The notes under the pieces were generated by a model. It was not told the origin of the DNA. It was given only the letters and a program-made list of their open reading frames with translations, and made no database searches. Shown in pieces: positions 61,185 through 64,000 of a DNA stretch of 64,000 nucleotides. The stretch is from Perognathus longimembris pacificus (taxonomy: Eukaryota; Chordata; Mammalia; Rodentia; Heteromyidae): the NCBI RefSeq assembly GCF_023159225.1, contig NC_063171.1:14072602-14136601 (forward strand). Reading direction: 5' to 3'. Position 1 is the stretch's first letter, and each line of letters begins with the position of its first letter. The position numbers and the translations under genes were made by a program.

Positions 61185-61375
61185 CAGTCCTGGGCCTTGG
61201 ACTCAGGGCCTGAGCACTGTCCCTGGCTTCTTTTTGCTCAAGGCTAGCACTCTGCCACTTGAGTCACAGTGCCACTTCTGGCCGTTTTCTGTATATGTGG
61301 TGCTGGGGAATCGAACCCAGGGCTTCAAGTATACGAGGCAAGCGCTCTTGCCACTAGGCCATATCCCCAGCCCCA
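61150..61375 (-). mobile_element. IDL-type SINE nested in L1, 16-bp TSD
   Basis: The body is 61183-61374 with a long T run (tail) at 61150-61182. The perfect TSD atgttttttaatttct is at 61134-61149 and 61376-61391. Confidence 0.95.
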
Positions 61376-61449
61376 ATGTTTTTTAATTTCTCATGATAGA
61401 AGTCTTCCACTTCTTTGGTTAAGGTAATTTCTAGGTATTTTATGTTTTT

Positions 61450-61950
61450 GTTTTTTGTTTTCCAATTTTTATTATCAAACTGATGTACAGAGAGGTTACA
61501 GTTTCATACGTTAGGCATTGGATACATTTCTTGTACTGTTTGTTACCTTGTCCCTCATGCCCCCCTCCCCCCTCCCCCTTACCCTTTCCCCCCCTGAGGT
61601 GTTCAGTTCACTTTCACCAAACAGTTTTGCAAGTATTGCTTTTGTAGTTGTTTGTCTTTTTTTACCCTGTGTCTCTCAATTTTGGTATTCCCTTTCAATT
61701 TCCTAGTTCCAATACCAGTATACACGGTTTCCAATATACTCAGATAAGATTACAGAGGTAGTGTAGGTACAACCACAGGAAGGTGATACAAGAACAGCAT
61801 CAATAATAGAAGCTACAGATACACATGGGATGTTGAAAGTAGTTGCAACTGTGATATAACAATTGTCTCTATAACATGGATTTCATTTCACTTAGTATCA
61901 TCTTATGTGTTCATAAGGGTATAGCTATTGGGCCCTGTGATGCTCCGATA
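61450..61950 (-). mobile_element. L1-A 3' UTR fragment nested in another L1
   Basis: An antisense 3' UTR ('attatcaaactgatgtacag' near 61472, pyrimidine tract at 61560-61600, to 'gttcataagggtatagctat' near 61912) interrupts the ORF2 of the host L1. The host's coding sequence resumes at 'attgcaaagggagttcctg' near 61955. The TSD is not clear. Confidence 0.85.
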
Positions 61951-64000
61951 TTATTGCAAAGGGAGTTCCTGATTTTAGCCTCAGTGTTCCAGTCATTAGC
62001 ATATAGAAAGGCCGCTGATATTTGAGGGTTTATTTTATATCCTGTTACTTTGCCAAAGTTTTGGATCAGGTCTAGTAGATTGGTTGCAGAGTCTATATGG
62101 TTCTTTAAGTATAGGATCATGTCATCCTAGAAGACAGAAAGTTTAACTTCATCTTTTCCTATTTGGATCCCCTTTATGTTTTTTCTTGCCTAATTGCTCT
62201 GGCTAGAAATTCTAGTACGAAGTTGAAGAGGACGGGAGAGACATCCTGTCAGTGGACATCCCTGTATTGCTTCTGATTTTAACGTGAATGGCTCTAGCTT
62301 TTCACCATTTAGAATTATGGTTCCTGTTGGTTTGTCATAAACTGCATTTGTTATATTCAGGAGTGATCCCTGGAATCCCAATTTTTCCAGGGCTTTTATC
62401 ATAAATAGTTGTTAGATTTTATCAAAAGCCTTTTCCCCATCTAGAGATATAACCATGTGATTCTTTACCTTGCTCCGGTTGATGTGGTGGATTACATTAA
62501 TTGACTTGCGTATATTGAACCAACTTTGCATCCCTGGGATGAATCCAGTTTGATAATGGTGCATGATTTTTTTGATGACCTATTGAATTCGATTGGCCAG
62601 AATTTTGTTGAGAATTTTTGCATCAAAGTTCATCAGGGAAATAGGTCTATAGTTCTCTTTTTGTGATGAGTCCCATCCTGGTTTTGGGATGAGGGTTATA
62701 CTAGCTTCATATAATGTGTTTGGTAGTGAACTTTCTCTTTCAATTTCATTAAAGAGTTTGAGAAATATTGGTGTAAGTTCTGTTTGGTAGGCCTTGTAGA
62801 ATTCTGATGTGAATCCATCTGGACCTGGGCTTTTCTTGAATGGGAGATCACTTATTGTACTTTCTATTTCAATGCTGGATATGGGTCAGTTTATAAGGTT
62901 TAAATCTTCATGGATGAGTTTGCGGATATCAGTTTTTTCTAGGAAATCATCCGTTTCTTCCAGATTTTCAAATTTGTTGGCATAAAGTTTTGCAAAACAG
63001 TCCCTTATTGAGTTCTGAATTGTGGTTGTTTCTGTGGTGATGTTACTTGTTTCCTCTCTGATCTTGATTATTTGGGTGTGCTGTCTTTGTTTTTTGGTCA
63101 GGTTTGCTAGAGTTCAGTGTATTTTGTTAATTTTTTCAAAGAACCAACTCTTTGTTTTGTTGATTCTTTCAATTTTTTTTTGTCTCTAAGTCATTTAATT
63201 CTGATTTGATTTTAATTATTTCTTCTGTCTCTTGATTTGGGGTTTAGCTTGTTGTTCCCTTTCAAGGAGATTACAGTGATTCTTTAAGTTATTGAGTTGC
63301 AGATTCTCCAGTTTGTTGGTGTAGAGACTCAGAGATATAAATTTCTCTCTGAGTACTGCCTTTGCTGTGTCCTAAAGGAGCTGGTACTTTGTTAAGTCAT
63401 CTTGGTTGAATTACATACACATTTGAATTTCTGTTCTAATTTCTTCAATGAAACACTGTGGGTTCAGCAGTGTGTTGTTTAGTCTCCATGATTTGTAGGA
63501 TTTTCTGTGGTGGCTGTTTGAGTTGAGCTCTAATTTTATTCCATTGTAGTCTGAGAGAATGCAGGGAAGGATTTTAATACTTCTGAATTTGTACAGAGTT
63601 TCTTTGTACCCTAAGATGTGATCTATTTTATAAAATGTTACATATGCTGCTGAAAAAATGTGTATTCTGGTGTTGCTGGATGGAATATTCTATATATGTC
63701 GGTTAAGTCTCATTTATCTAAGCAGTTTTTAGTTCTGTGTTTTTTGTTCAGTTTTTGCATGTTGATATTCCCAGAGTTGACAGTAGAGTCTTAAAGTCTC
63801 CAACTATCAATGTGTTTGGGTCTACGAGTGTTTTTAGAATCAGTAGTGTTTGTTTCATGGACTTGAGTGCTCCTGTATTTAAGGTGTAGATATTTAGGAT
63901 GGTTATATCCTCCTGTAAGAAAGATCCCTTTATTAGTATGTAGTAAGCTTCTTTGTCTCTATTTAAAGCTTTTAATTTAAAGTCAATTTTGTCTACTACT

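Larger units (their letters stand above)
59185..64000 (-). mobile_element. L1-A, 3' UTR and most of ORF2, continues off the right edge
   Basis: The 3' end is at about 59190, the 3' UTR reaches about 59700, and ORF2 runs to the window edge (endonuclease region at 63150-64000). The C-terminal segments at 60528-59642 carry the Cys/His motif and 'CPSVDEWIRKM'. The reverse transcriptase lies around 61950-62900, where the FADD catalytic site reads F-stop-D-D (near 62110-62125). A SINE (61183-61374) and a second L1 3' fragment (61450-61950) are inserted in it. Many frameshifts and stops are present, so this is a dead copy. Confidence 0.9.

Noticed and set aside
1..64000. CRISPR arrays, prokaryotic operons, phage or plasmid features
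   Set aside because: Base composition, SINEs, L1s and microsatellites are those of a mammalian genome. No such features are visible.

Overview
The window looks like AT-rich, gene-poor rodent genomic DNA. The best fit is a geomyoid rodent (kangaroo rat, pocket mouse or pocket gopher). The evidence is an abundant SINE with an ID-like tRNA head and a second half shared with a longer B1+ID composite SINE, which matches my recollection of the IDL-Geo/ID_B1 type elements of that group. I see no intact protein-coding gene and no functional RNA gene. Nearly all long open frames are pieces of LINE-1 (L1), their antisense shadows, or simple repeats.

Layout. 1-1463: antisense 5' UTR of an L1 that continues off the left edge. 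2895-4250: 5'-truncated L1. 9464-13774: L1 with 5' UTR and ORF1, but with about 3 kb missing from ORF2. 20040-20900: short L1 with an inverted 5' part. 23466-23824: L1 3' end nested in a SINE. 26838-29035: an old L1, possibly inverted. 37636-38165: relic of a pogo/Tigger-type DNA-transposon transposase. 42208-50265: a near full-length L1 of a second lineage (here L1-B) on the minus strand, followed by about 1.06 kb of non-L1 sequence, a new poly(A) signal and tail, and flanked by a 14-bp target-site duplication (TSD). This has the structure of an L1 3' transduction. 51629-55685: an inverted L1 followed by a truncated L1. 57165-57575: L1 3' end. 58165-58738: processed pseudogene of ribosomal protein RPS9. 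58740-64000: nested L1s running off the right edge. SINEs are scattered throughout, several with perfect TSDs. The unique spacers (15.7-17.6, 18.6-20.0, 31.3-33.6, 33.8-37.4, 38.6-42.2 and 50.3-51.4 kb) hold nothing I can identify.

Two L1 lineages coexist. L1-A (most copies) has a G-rich polypurine tract in its 3' UTR and one type of 5' UTR. L1-B has an unrelated CpG-rich 5' UTR with tandem units of about 52 bp, an ORF1 with a duplicated 42-bp coiled-coil segment, and a different 3' UTR. The L1 machinery probably made most of the rest of the window: SINE copies, the RPS9 retrocopy, and the transduced segment with its CTCF-like motif. I found no convincing new functional system. The strongest leads are the transduction, the dual L1 lineages and the Tigger relic.
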